A stretch of 64,000 bases of DNA, taken from NCBI RefSeq assembly GCF_000002985.6, contig NC_003281.10, positions 1,984,001 to 2,048,000 of the forward strand, read 5' to 3'. This stretch comes from Caenorhabditis elegans. Taxonomy: Eukaryota > Nematoda > Chromadorea > Rhabditida > Rhabditidae. The notes beneath the pieces are model-generated. The model had not been told where the DNA came from and searched no databases. It was given only the letters and a program-made list of their open reading frames with translations. Below are positions 44,070 to 54,000 of the stretch, in pieces. Position 1 is the stretch's first letter. Each line of letters opens with the position of its first letter. The position numbers and the translations under genes were made by a program.

Positions 44070-45285
44070 AAATTTCTTTTCGGCGGGAAATTCAAGTTTT
44101 CAAATATTTTTAGGCGGGAAATTCGAATTTTTAAATAATTTTAGGCTAAATATTTTTTCCGGGGTTTCTAAGAAAACCAAGTACTAACTGGTCAGAACTA
44201 GTGGCTAGACATAATTGCGCTGTCAACAATGGTATGTTTTTTGAAAACTAAACAATAGTGAAAACACCTGCGATTTCTCCACAAAAAAGATTAGAAAATT
44301 TGAATTCCCCGCCAAAAATATTTGGAAAATTGAATTTCCCGCCAAAAAAACATTTGAAAATTTGAAAATTTTAATTCCCCGCCAAAAAATATTTGAAAAT
44401 TTGAAATTCCCGCCAAAAAAATATTTGAAAATTTGAAAAATTGAATTTCCCGCCTAAAAGGTACTAGAAAATTTGAATTTCCCGGCAAAAAATATTTGAA
44501 AATTTGAAATCACCGCCAAAAAATTTTTTTCTAATTTGAATTTCCCGCCAAAAAAAATATTTAAAAGTTTGAATTTCCCGCCAAAAAACAGTAAACAATT
44601 TTAATTCCCCACCAAAAAATATTTGAAAATTTGAAATTCCCGCCAAAAAAATATTTGAAAATTTGAAAATTTGAATTTCCCGCCTAAAAGGTACTAGAAA
44701 ATTTGAAATCAGCGCCAAAAAAATATTTAAAAATTTGAATTTCCCGCCAAAAAAATATTTAAACATTTGAAATTCCCCCCAAAAAAACATTTGAAAATTT
44801 GAAAATTTTAATTCCCCGCCAAAAAATATTTGAAAATTTGAAATTCCCGCCAAAAAAATATTTGAAAATTTGAATTTCCCGCCAAAAAAATATTTAAAAA
44901 TTTGAATTTCCCGCCTAAAAAAATATTTGAAAATTTGAATTTCCCGCCAAAAAAATATTTGAAAATTTGAAATTCCCACCAAAAAAATATTTGAAAATTT
45001 GAAGTTCCCACCAAAAAATATTTGAAAATTTGAATTTCCCGCCAAAAAAATATTTGAAAATTTCAATTTCCCGCCAAAAAATATTTAAAAATTTGAATTT
45101 ATGAGTTTCCCGCCAAAAAAATATTTGAAATTTTGAATTTATGAATTTCCCGCCAAAAAATATTTGAAAATTTCAATTTCCCGCCAAGAAACTTAATTTT
45201 TGTGTCCAAAAATGTTCAAAACTTGAATTCCTTGCCAAAAAAAAATAGGAAAATTGAATTTCCCGCCAAAAAATATTCAAAAAAA
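44070..45285 (-). repeat. CCCGCC minisatellite block C (largest block)
   Basis: After two flanking units at 44080-44130, the region 44289-45285 is a near-continuous array of AATTTCCCGCCAAAAAAATA plus TTTGAAAATTTG. The step is about 30-32 bp with roughly 30 units. Some units are duplicated in blocks, such as the CCTAAAAGGTACTAGAAAAT variant at 44453 and 44683. Reading frames through it ([19 protein letters not shown]) are artefacts. Confidence 0.9.
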
Positions 45286-46060
45286 AAATGGAAAGAAGGT
45301 TTAAAAAAAGGGAAAAATTTTTCCTTCATTACTTCCCTATTCAATTTTTTTTCTGAAAATATTCGTCACAAAAGTTTTCAATTTTTGTCCTCAAAAAAAC
45401 GTGAAAGTGACCGGAAGTTTGAAAGTTTATTGGATTTCTGGTGGGAGCATTTTGTGCTCAGAGTATTCAAATTTCCGGTTTATTGGAAGTTTTTAGTTCT
45501 GATTTTTGTGAGCACCTTTTTTTTTGAAAAATTTTAAAAAAATTGAATTTTCAAAGTCAGAGGTACAAAATCCAACTTTCTCATATTTTACGTTGTAATT
45601 ATTTTTTCCAAAAATTTAAAATTATATGTATGTGAAAAAATTCAAAAAATTATTAAAAATATTTTGGCGGGAAATTCAAAATTTCAAATTCCTTTTGAAC
45701 AAAACCTGACAGCGCTGAAAAAAATTAAAAATTCAAAAAAGGGCGCGAAAAATGAAAATTCATTTAGGTGATCTTTTGTTCTTTTGTGTATTTTTTTCGG
45801 GTAACTCTAGAAGTCAAGTAGCACAAAAGGTATGTTATTTATGGACGTCTGGAAATTAAAAATTCTGCTGAAAATTCGAAAATTTTAGGAAAAAAGTAGG
45901 AGACTAGTCAACTCGCTAAAAATTTGAGAAAAATTGGAAAAAAATTGGAAATATTATTTTTCAGGCTTCAAAATTTCACCTGCTGAAAACATAACTTTTT
46001 TCGATTTTTTTTTTTTGGTTTTTACTAAAAGTTGCTTATGTCAACTAATTCCGCACATGT
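45286..46060. other. Gene-free stretch
   Basis: AT-rich; no supported coding or RNA gene. Confidence 0.5.
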
Positions 46061-46230
46061 GGTGTCAGGCTTTCAATCCATTACGGTTTGATCTACAAAA
46101 AATGTGGGAATTTTCGGCCCAAAAAATGTGACGTCAGCACGTTCTTAACCATGCGAAATCAGTTGAGAAGTCTGCGTCTCAACTCCCGCATTTTTTGTAG
46201 ATCAAACCGACATGGGGAACTCTGACACCA
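46061..46230. mobile_element. Palindromic MITE with GGTGTCAG...CTGACACC termini, copy 1
   Basis: Termini GGTGTCAG and CTGACACC, with subterminal inverted GGTTTGATCTACAAAAAATG / CATTTTTTGTAGATCAAACC and an internal GTGACGTCAGCACGTTCTTA. Two related copies lie at 61723-61888 and 62377-62543. No transposase. Confidence 0.8.
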
Positions 46231-46912
46231 CGTCTTTGCACAAAAACTAACGTAATAAGATTGAAAATTTTTTGCCTTACTAGTTTAAAGGCGCACAACT
46301 TTTTTCAAATTTTGTCGGATTTTCTTGAATTATAGCTTATTTAGAAGATAATTACTGGTTTATTATAATTTTTTTTAAGATAAAATTTTTTTCGAAAACT
46401 GTAGAAAAAATGTGATAATGAAAATTTTGAAAAATTCCGAAAAAAAAAAGTTTTTGTTGAATTTTTTCAAAATTTTTTCCTTAAAATCCAAGAACACTTG
46501 TTCTAAGATTTGCTCCTCTTATTTTAGCCGAAAAATGTCATTTGCAGGTGACTAAGCAGACACTTGAAATTAAATTTCCGCGGGAATTTGAATTTCTATT
46601 TTTTCGAGGCTGTGTTTTTTTCTCTTTTTTTGCGTTTAAGACATTCAAAAACCTAAGGATGAAAAATGTGTCCAGGCTTAGAAGACATGAATAGAATGAT
46701 TGAGTGATTTTTTTTTTCTTTTTTTTTTTTTTGAAAAAAAAATCCTAAAAAAGTATGTGTGGAATGTTCCAAAAACAATAGACACATGCCCGCGAAAACA
46801 CGCTTTTTGGGGGATCAAAGCTTAGTCATCGCCGTGAAAATGGGACTTTGGGGCGTCAAGGGACCGTGGGAACAGGGAACAGCTTCAGGCGACGCAAAAA
46901 AAGAAGTATTGG
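46231..46912. other. Gene-free stretch
   Basis: AT-rich with no supported gene. Confidence 0.5.
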
Positions 46913-46988
46913 TGGTACGGGGAGTCGAACCAGGGAGGGGTGAGTCGAAGGCAAAAGCGTTAGCCACTAGGCCAAGAGGGTCACGAGT
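46913..46988 (-). repeat. tRNA-like pseudogene/SINE head
   Basis: On the minus strand an A-box TTGGCCTAGTGGCTAACGC and a B-box CTGGTTCGACTCCCC are spaced as in a tRNA, but the two ends do not form an acceptor stem. It is close to the copy at 47324. Confidence 0.6.
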
Positions 46989-47323
46989 TATAAATTAGGG
47001 AGGGTTATGATGAGAATATAAATATCCAATAGGGGTGAGAGAAAAGGTTTGGCGGGAACTCGGGAACTTTCGAAAATTCAAATTCCTCATTGACTTTTGT
47101 TTTGTTTATTTTGTGTTCACCCTTCTCTAGAATAATCTCAATTGAAAGAAAAAAGAACAGAAGTTTGCTCTCCCCTAATGAGCATTCAAACTAGTATCTA
47201 GTTTTACTCTTCTTTTCCGGAAATTAGGTTCTGGTTGATTCCAAAATCTCTAAAAATAGGTTTTTAGTTCCAAAAATCATAGAAAAGACGAAAATCAAAG
47301 AAGAAAAAAAGAAAAAGCAACTT

Positions 47324-47397
47324 CCACCCAGTCGGGATCGAACCCGTGGGCTTTCGACCCGAGGGCAAAAGTGTTAGCCACTAGGCCACGATGGATA
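47324..47397 (-). repeat. tRNA-like pseudogene with a partial acceptor stem
   Basis: On the minus strand: TCCATC start, A-box GTGGCCTAGTGGCTAACAC, T-arm CGGGTTCGATCCCG, and GGGTGGA end, which pairs with the start over six bases including wobbles. The anticodon arm (CTTTT/GAAAG) has an 11-base loop, so it is not a standard tRNA. Confidence 0.55.
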
Positions 47398-47579
47398 CTT
47401 TAATGAGTTGTAACCAAGGCAGTGAGGAAAACGGTATATGGTATTTGGCCCAAGAGTTTATATTTTCAGACTTTAAGCCTATTTTTATTTATTAGCTACC
47501 TGAAAACACTCGAGATCTCTGGAGCTCTGGAAATGAAATATGAGGACCTTTTGTTGAAAAAAAAATTGCATTCAACAAA

Positions 47580-47735
47580 AAAGCGTTCAAAAAACGGGGG
47601 AAGGAAGGAAAGGACCCTGTTGAAAAGATAGGATACGTGTGGCGACGCGACGAAGCTTTAGGATGCGTGGGGAACCTGGAGGAGAAGCAGTAGAAGAAGG
47701 GGAAGAAGAAGAAGATGCCTGAAGAAAAAAAAAGA
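47580..47735 (+). repeat. Polypurine tract
   Basis: Mostly G and A on the plus strand, including GAAGGAAAGG, GAGGAGAAGCAGTAGAAGAA and GGGGAAGAAGAAGAAGATG. It encodes nothing convincing. Confidence 0.6.
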
Positions 47736-47885
47736 AAAACAAGATTGACAAAATAGAATTTAGGACGATTTGAGGTTTGCTCCGCAACTCTCTCTATATA
47801 GCCTGCTAGTCGTTTTATTTTTTCCAGATGTCTATGACTCTGAAACGGATTAGAAAATTCAAGAAAAATGGGAATAAAAAGGTTT

Positions 47886-47962
47886 TGCACGAGAAAATTT
47901 CGAACCCCGGACTTGTGGGTTGGAGGCAAAAATGTAACCGACTGCGCCATTACATCAATGGA
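47886..47962 (-). repeat. tRNA-like pseudogene/SINE head
   Basis: On the minus strand an A-box AATGGCGCAGTCGGTTACA and a B-box GGGGTTCGAAATT are separated as in a tRNA. The T-stem is broken and no acceptor stem is present. Its A-box matches that of the foldbacks at 4541 and 5997. Confidence 0.55.
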
Positions 47963-48239
47963 ACAGTTTTCGGATGGGGGTTAATAGAACACTGTGAGCT
48001 TATGGAGTTTAGGGTTCTAATTTAGAAAAATGAGATCACGCGGGAATTTTCAAATTTTCAGCTTTCAATTTTCAAACAACAACAGACAAAAAAAATAACA
48101 CATCACTTTTCGCGTACCAACATATTCAACACGTATTTTTGCCCATTTTATGAGCCATTTTGAGCCGCAAACACATGTACACAATGGATCCGCAAAAGTA
48201 TAGGCCTGTTGGATAGGAGAGTAGAGATGAAAAATTGGT

Positions 48240-48258
48240 GGGGGGGGGGGGGGGGGGG
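48240..48258 (+). repeat. Poly-G tract (19 G)
   Basis: Nineteen consecutive G after AAAAATTGGT. Confidence 0.95.
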
Positions 48259-48517
48259 ATATGTGGATTTTCCGACATTTTTTGATCACGAGCCTCTGGG
48301 GTGGCATTTAGAGGACAATATTTGCAAGTTTAGCTTTTTTGGTTCCGGTTGTAAAGTGTTCTGTAGTTTGGCCAGTTTTATAGCCCTAAAATATTGTTCT
48401 ATCCAAGGAAAAACTTCAGATTATCCATAGAGCGCACTTGCACTTGGAACAGAAATTCGATCCCGCGGGAGTGTCACCTGCCGCTCCTCTATGCCCTCGG
48501 GAGAGGAAAGTTTCGTC

Positions 48518-48589
48518 TCCGTTGTGGTCTAGTGGTTAGGATTTATGGCTCTCACCCATAAGGCCGGGGTTCGATTCCCCGCAACGGAA
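48518..48589 (+). tRNA. tRNA-Glu (anticodon CTC)
   Basis: A complete 72-nt cloverleaf. The acceptor TCCGTTG pairs with CAACGGA, with discriminator A. The D-arm contains GGTCTAGTGGTTAGG. The anticodon stem TATGG/CCATA encloses the loop CTCTCAC (anticodon CTC, reading GAG). The T-arm is CGGGGTTCGATTCCCCG. A and B boxes are intact. An identical copy lies inverted at 48897-48968. Confidence 0.97.
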
Positions 48590-48896
48590 TTAAAATTTTT
48601 GTTGCAATTTTTGTTTCAAAAAAATATTTAACGCTCAAAGATTCAAATGTTTCGAGACAAAAGAGAGAAAAAAAATTCCAAAATAAAAGTGGCTCTCTCT
48701 GTCAATCATCGAATTCAATCTATTCGGGTAAGGGTAGGGCTGCTCACTCACTCGAGCACACACACACACAGCTCATTTTGGTGATTTGATTTCGCTGCGA
48801 TTCAACTAGAAAATGCCTTTTTTATCCACTCGGCACACCTACTCGTTTAGTTTTTGGGGAAAAACATTAGAACAAAGAAGAATAAAAAAAATTTAA
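48590..48896. other. Spacer between the inverted tRNA-Glu pair
   Basis: AT-rich with a CA run (CACACACACACA) near 48760. It contains no recognisable gene. Confidence 0.6.
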
Positions 48897-48968
48897 TTCC
48901 GTTGCGGGGAATCGAACCCCGGCCTTATGGGTGAGAGCCATAAATCCTAACCACTAGACCACAACGGA
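48897..48968 (-). tRNA. tRNA-Glu (anticodon CTC), inverted second copy
   Basis: The exact reverse complement of the 48518-48589 tRNA in every position I compared, with the same intact acceptor, anticodon and T-arms. The 5' flank also resembles that of the first copy (both carry TCCCGCGGGA and a CTC-rich stretch upstream), so the duplication unit extended beyond the tRNA. Confidence 0.97.
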
Positions 48969-49030
48969 CACGGAAAACTTGCTTCTCGGGGGTGTAGAAG
49001 AATCCCGCGGGAGGGCAGCAGGAGTGCTAT

Positions 49031-51035
49031 CGCGCTCCATTGAGAATAAAAAAGAAAATGCAAACATTTTGGTCTTAAAAAGAACGGAAATGAGAAATTG
49101 AATGGTTGGGGGGATGGATAGTGGAAGGAGGAGCAGAAATTGGTTCCAATTATCTTAGTACAAGAAACAGGGGATGCTGCACAAACTGACGTGAATCGAG
49201 AATAGAAACAAATGGTGATGAGAATTCGAAATTCAAATTCAAAGTTGAAGTTTTCCTATTAAATTTGCGAGGTTCAACAACGTGTGAAAAGAAGGAAATT
49301 AAATTTTTCGATGGCTTTGAAGTGGTGAGAAGTTGAGAAGGCGAATTAATGATGAACAAGGCTCAAAAATTGAAGATCTTTGTGCGGGGAACCTTTGAAA
49401 TCGCAAAAAAAAGAGTATGCGAATAGATAGAGAAAGTTTTAAATTTTGGGGAAAAATTCGAAAAAAAAATTTTTTTTTGGAACATTTTTTAAAATTTATG
49501 TTCTAAATTTCAAACGCTCATACCTTTTTTAATTATTGATATTGAAAGATGATTTTTATTTCAAATTGTAGATAATTGTTTTATCTACAAAATTTCAGCT
49601 ACAATCTAAATAAAAAAAAAAGATTTTTCAACAAATTTTTGGAAAAAAAAACTTTTTTTTTCAAATTTTTTAGAAACTTTTTTTCGAATTAAACATTTTT
49701 TATAAGCTACTTATTTGTACAAAAATAATTTTTCTAGCAGAAATAAACATTTTTCACGCCAAACACCTCCAAAATCTTCCAGTTTAGACCGCCTGAACAG
49801 GAAGCCAATAGTGTTGTGCTCAATGAAGTGAGCCGTCATTTAGTGACGTAGATTTGTGTACTTTAGAGTGGAAATTGGTAGAATTGGCTGGAAATATTAG
49901 AAAGTACGCAAAAAATCAGCTATGATAGAATTTTGGTAAATTTTTCGATTTTAAAAAATTTTCAAAAAAAAAAATTTCAGAAATTTTTTTTCTAACTTTT
50001 TTTCTTCAAACTTCCTCAACCTCAACATTTTCGAAATAACTATAAAATAGTAAAATATAAAGTTTTTAAAGTGAAAAGAAATCCAAAAAGAATAAACAAA
50101 ACGCGAAACATTTTCCGGAAAACTCTTTTTTTCTCTTCAAAATTGTTTGACACATTTTCCATTGTTCCGTCCCATGGGATGCTCCGTGAGCTTTAGAATT
50201 GCGAAAAGTTGAAGTTTTGATGGATTTGATGATTTAGAATGACTTTGGGTTTTTTGAAAAATTTAAAAATTTTTGCGAAAAAAAATTTTTCTTTGGAAAT
50301 TTTTTAAAAACTTTTTTTCTGAAATATGATTATAAAAATCAGATTTAAATTAGCGCTAGCTTTCAGAAAAGTATACTCACGACTAGGTTACGAAAAATTT
50401 GAAAAATACCATCAAATTTGGGTCCCGCCACGAAAACTACAGTAATCCAAGTTTTCACAATTTGAGGCCATTTAGCACCAACTTATTAAAAACCAAGATT
50501 ATTAAAAACTTATTGAGTTTGCTTATCCGACTGAAAATCTGTAAATTAGAAAATTAACTGAAATTTTTAAAATTTTTTTCAAAAAAAATTCGAAAAAATT
50601 CGAAAATCCATAACTTTGCCAGTTTTTGAGATTTTTATTTTTTCACTTAAAAAATGTGAAAATATCACAATTTGTAGACGAAAAAAATTCAACTAGCTTA
50701 AGATAAAAAAAGCGAAGGTTTTTCGTGGCGAGACCCGAAAAATAACGAAACTTTTCGAAAATCCATCAATTTTTGAGATTTTCGACCGAATTTTTTTTTC
50801 AATATGTCTTAAATTTTCTCAATTACAACTTCAAATTATTTATAACATAATTAAATTACATTTATATTTGTATATTAATAAGTAAAATAAAAACGGCATA
50901 AAACATATTCTGAGACCTGTTGAGAAGAAATGTGGGGGGGGGGGGGGGGGGGGTGGAGAGGAGAAAATATGGCGGCTGCTGAAAATTGGCGACAAATATA
51001 CAGAAATTATAGCCTAAAAATCGATAAAATCCAGG
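49031..51035. other. Gene-free stretch (3' of the vWA/ZP gene)
   Basis: AT-rich; dispersed GGTCCCGCCACGAAAACTAC at about 50420, a reversed copy near 50715, and a 20-G tract at 50934-50953. No AATAAA was found close downstream of the vWA/ZP stop. Confidence 0.55.
50934..50953 (+). repeat. Poly-G tract (20 G)
   Basis: Twenty consecutive G about 80 bases 3' of the stop codon of the vWA/ZP gene (poly-C in its transcript). It is the longest G run in the window. Confidence 0.95.
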
Positions 51036-54000
51036 TTAGACATATCGATTCCTGTCGAAACTGCGCATAAAATCTGCCAACTGTCGATTTGGCGGCGGTG
51101 GGGAACTTATCGATCGGATAGAGCCGCCAAAGTCCTGAAATTTGGAGCATTTTTGGTGGAAATTAGTTTTGAGTAAATTTTTTGAGTTCAGCTCGCCGGG
51201 AGCTTTCAAAAAAGTATAATCATGACTAGGTTAATTTTTTTTTTGGGTCTCGCCGCGAAATTAAAGGCGCAGAGCATCTGAAATTTCAAAATGATTGGAG
51301 CCTAGTCATGACGGGGGTCATTTTGAAGATAATAGTGAGCTGATTTCAAATTTTCTGCTATTGAGAAGTTTGGCGGAATAGTTTTTAAAAATTACAGAAT
51401 TTAAAAAATTTGAATTTTCGAATTTTTTTTAAATTTTTCGAAAATCCACAACTTGAACAAACAATATTTAAAATGTTGGTAAAAATCTAATAAAAATGTT
51501 AAAAATGATAGATTCTCGCTGCGAGACTCAAAAACGTTCAAAAACTTAATTCCCAGAACAGAAACTGCCACAAAACTCAACAAAAAAAAATTTTCTAACA
51601 AAAAACCAAAAAAAAAAAAAAACTATTCCCATAACTACAGTAACATGAAACTTACAGGTGCAGGAGATTGCCTCTGAAAACGCACAGGTAAAATTACTAC
51701 AGTAACCCATAGTTACAGCAGCCCTACAGTACCCCAAAATAGATACAGTACTTTTAGAATAACCCTACAGTACTTCTACAGTATCCCTACAGTACCTCTA
51801 CAGTACCACTACAGTACCCTACAGTATCCCTACAGTACCTCTACAGTACCACTACAGTACCTCTACAGTACCACTACAGTACCCTACAGTACCCCTACAG
51901 TACCCCCACAGTACCCCTATAGTACCCCTACAGTATTCCTACAGTACCCCTACAGTACCTCTACAGTACCCCTACAGTACCCCTACAGTACCCCTACAGT
52001 ACTCACCTGTGACTCTGACATCGTTGTGGGGTCCGAGCAAGTCGTCGCCGTATCAGAGTTCTCAGCCATGTTGCGAGAAAGAATTGCTGAAAAACATTTT
52101 TTTGTCAAAATTTTGAATTCCCGCGCAACTTACAAATTGCGACAATCGCGGCCACGGCCACCAAGGCGACCACCCAGAATAAATAGCTGGAGGTCGCCGA
52201 TTTTAAGAGGTCTTCCAGGCCGTCAGAGGAGCCCGAGGTGAGCTTCACGTTGGTAGACAGTGCTGACGTCAGAGCTTCTGCAAATTTGTATGGTTGGTGT
52301 GGATTTACGAGGCTATGTGTGGATTTACGGAGGCTCTATGTAGATTTACGCGGTTCTGTGTGGATTTACAGGAATCTATGTCGATTTACGAGGTTTTTTA
52401 AATGTAGATTTAAAGGATTCTATGTAGATTTACGGGGTACTGTGTAGGTTTACGGGGATGTTCCTTGTAGATTTACGGAGTTCTATGTAAATTTACGAGG
52501 TTTTATGTAAATTTACGGGGGTCATGTGTAGATTTACGACGCCCACTCACCATCAACTGAATTTATTCCCTTTGCGAGACGTTTTGTGAGCAATAATCCG
52601 GTTTTATTAGTATTTCCACAAGCTGGGGGCTGAAATATTGACAGTTTTAGAAAAATTCCAAAACTACAGTATACCTACCGTAACCCCTTCACACCCATCA
52701 CCGTCTCGTGTACATAAGGAGAGTTTGCAGACGAATTTTAGAGATTCAGCGTCCTGGAATTTTTTTTTCTTAATGCTTTTATTTCCAAAAAATCCTATTT
52801 GTCGCCAATTCTATAAGTTTTGACCTACATGCACATTAAACACGTGGCTTGCCGCCCACGCAGTCAGCGAATCATCTGCGTAGGTCAAATCGGTGAGCAG
52901 AGCCAAATCTGATGAGCATCCACGTGGATCGACGAACGCAAATTTCCGCTCTACGTCGTCACTGGCGTAGCAGCTGTGAACCTGCAAAAAATTGTTCAAA
53001 CTCAACATTTGATCTAGAAATATTCATTTTCCCGAATTTTAAGTAAGAAATTCGAGCTTCTCGCTGTTTTTTACTGCGTACACATTTTTTACTGAGGTCG
53101 TAACTCAAAATTTGAAATTTGCTGGGTACGGTAGCCCGAAAAGTACGCAAACACCCTCACGACAAAATGCACAACTTTCTCAAAATTGATGCTAGAGATC
53201 TGGAAAATGGCCCTAGGGGTAAAAAGTGGCGGGGAATTCAAATTTAACATTTAAAAAATGTGAAAATCGGTACAAATTTCTAAAATCTACAGTTTCCAGG
53301 GAAAAATTCAGTTTTCTCGAATTTAAATTGTGAAATTCAAGCTCCTCGTCGTTTTTTACTGCATACACATTTTTTTCTGAGCTTGTATCTCCAAATTTGA
53401 AATTTGTTGGGTACGGTAGCCCGAAAAGTACGCAGACACAGCGAGCCTCACGACAAAATGCACAACTTTCTCAAAATTGATGCTAAAGATCTGGAAAATG
53501 GCCCTAGGGGTAAAAAGTGACGGGGAATTTGAATTTTACATTCAAAAATTATAAAAACTGGCACAAATTTCTAAAATTCAACATTTTCTGGCAAAATTTT
53601 GAGATTCTCAAATTTTGAGTGTGAAATTCGAACTCCTCGTCATTTTTTACTACATACACATTTTTTTTTGAATCTGTAACTCAGCATTTAAAATTTGCTG
53701 GGTACGGTAGCCCGAAAAATACGCAAACAAAAAAATGGCTGACGACAAAATGCACAACTTTCTCCAAATTGATGCTAGAGCCTCAAAAAGTTACCCCACT
53801 GGGTAAAAAGTGGCGTGGAATTCAATTTTTTACTTAGTTTGCTTTGAAAATTGCGGGAAATTGCTGCAAGCGGGCTCACCTGAATACCATACGCCTGATT
53901 CGTGTCATTTGTCCCATCACACTCCCACCGGTGCCATACAGTTTGCCCGACAACGGCCCGGCTTACAATTGGGCCTTCTGGGCCCTCTTTTCTAATGGAA

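Noticed and set aside
44291..45066. 200-residue Phe/Gly/Asn-rich minus-strand frame
   Set aside because: It is read through CCCGCC minisatellite units; the same pseudo-peptide appears at every block of this repeat (3056, 54567).
47324..47397. Possible functional tRNA on the minus strand
   Set aside because: It has a partial acceptor stem and a good T-arm, but the anticodon stem encloses 11 bases and no anticodon can be assigned.
47492..47950. 152-residue minus-strand frame rich in Phe, Ser and Pro
   Set aside because: It overlaps a polypurine tract and a tRNA-like element; no splice sites or domain are recognisable.
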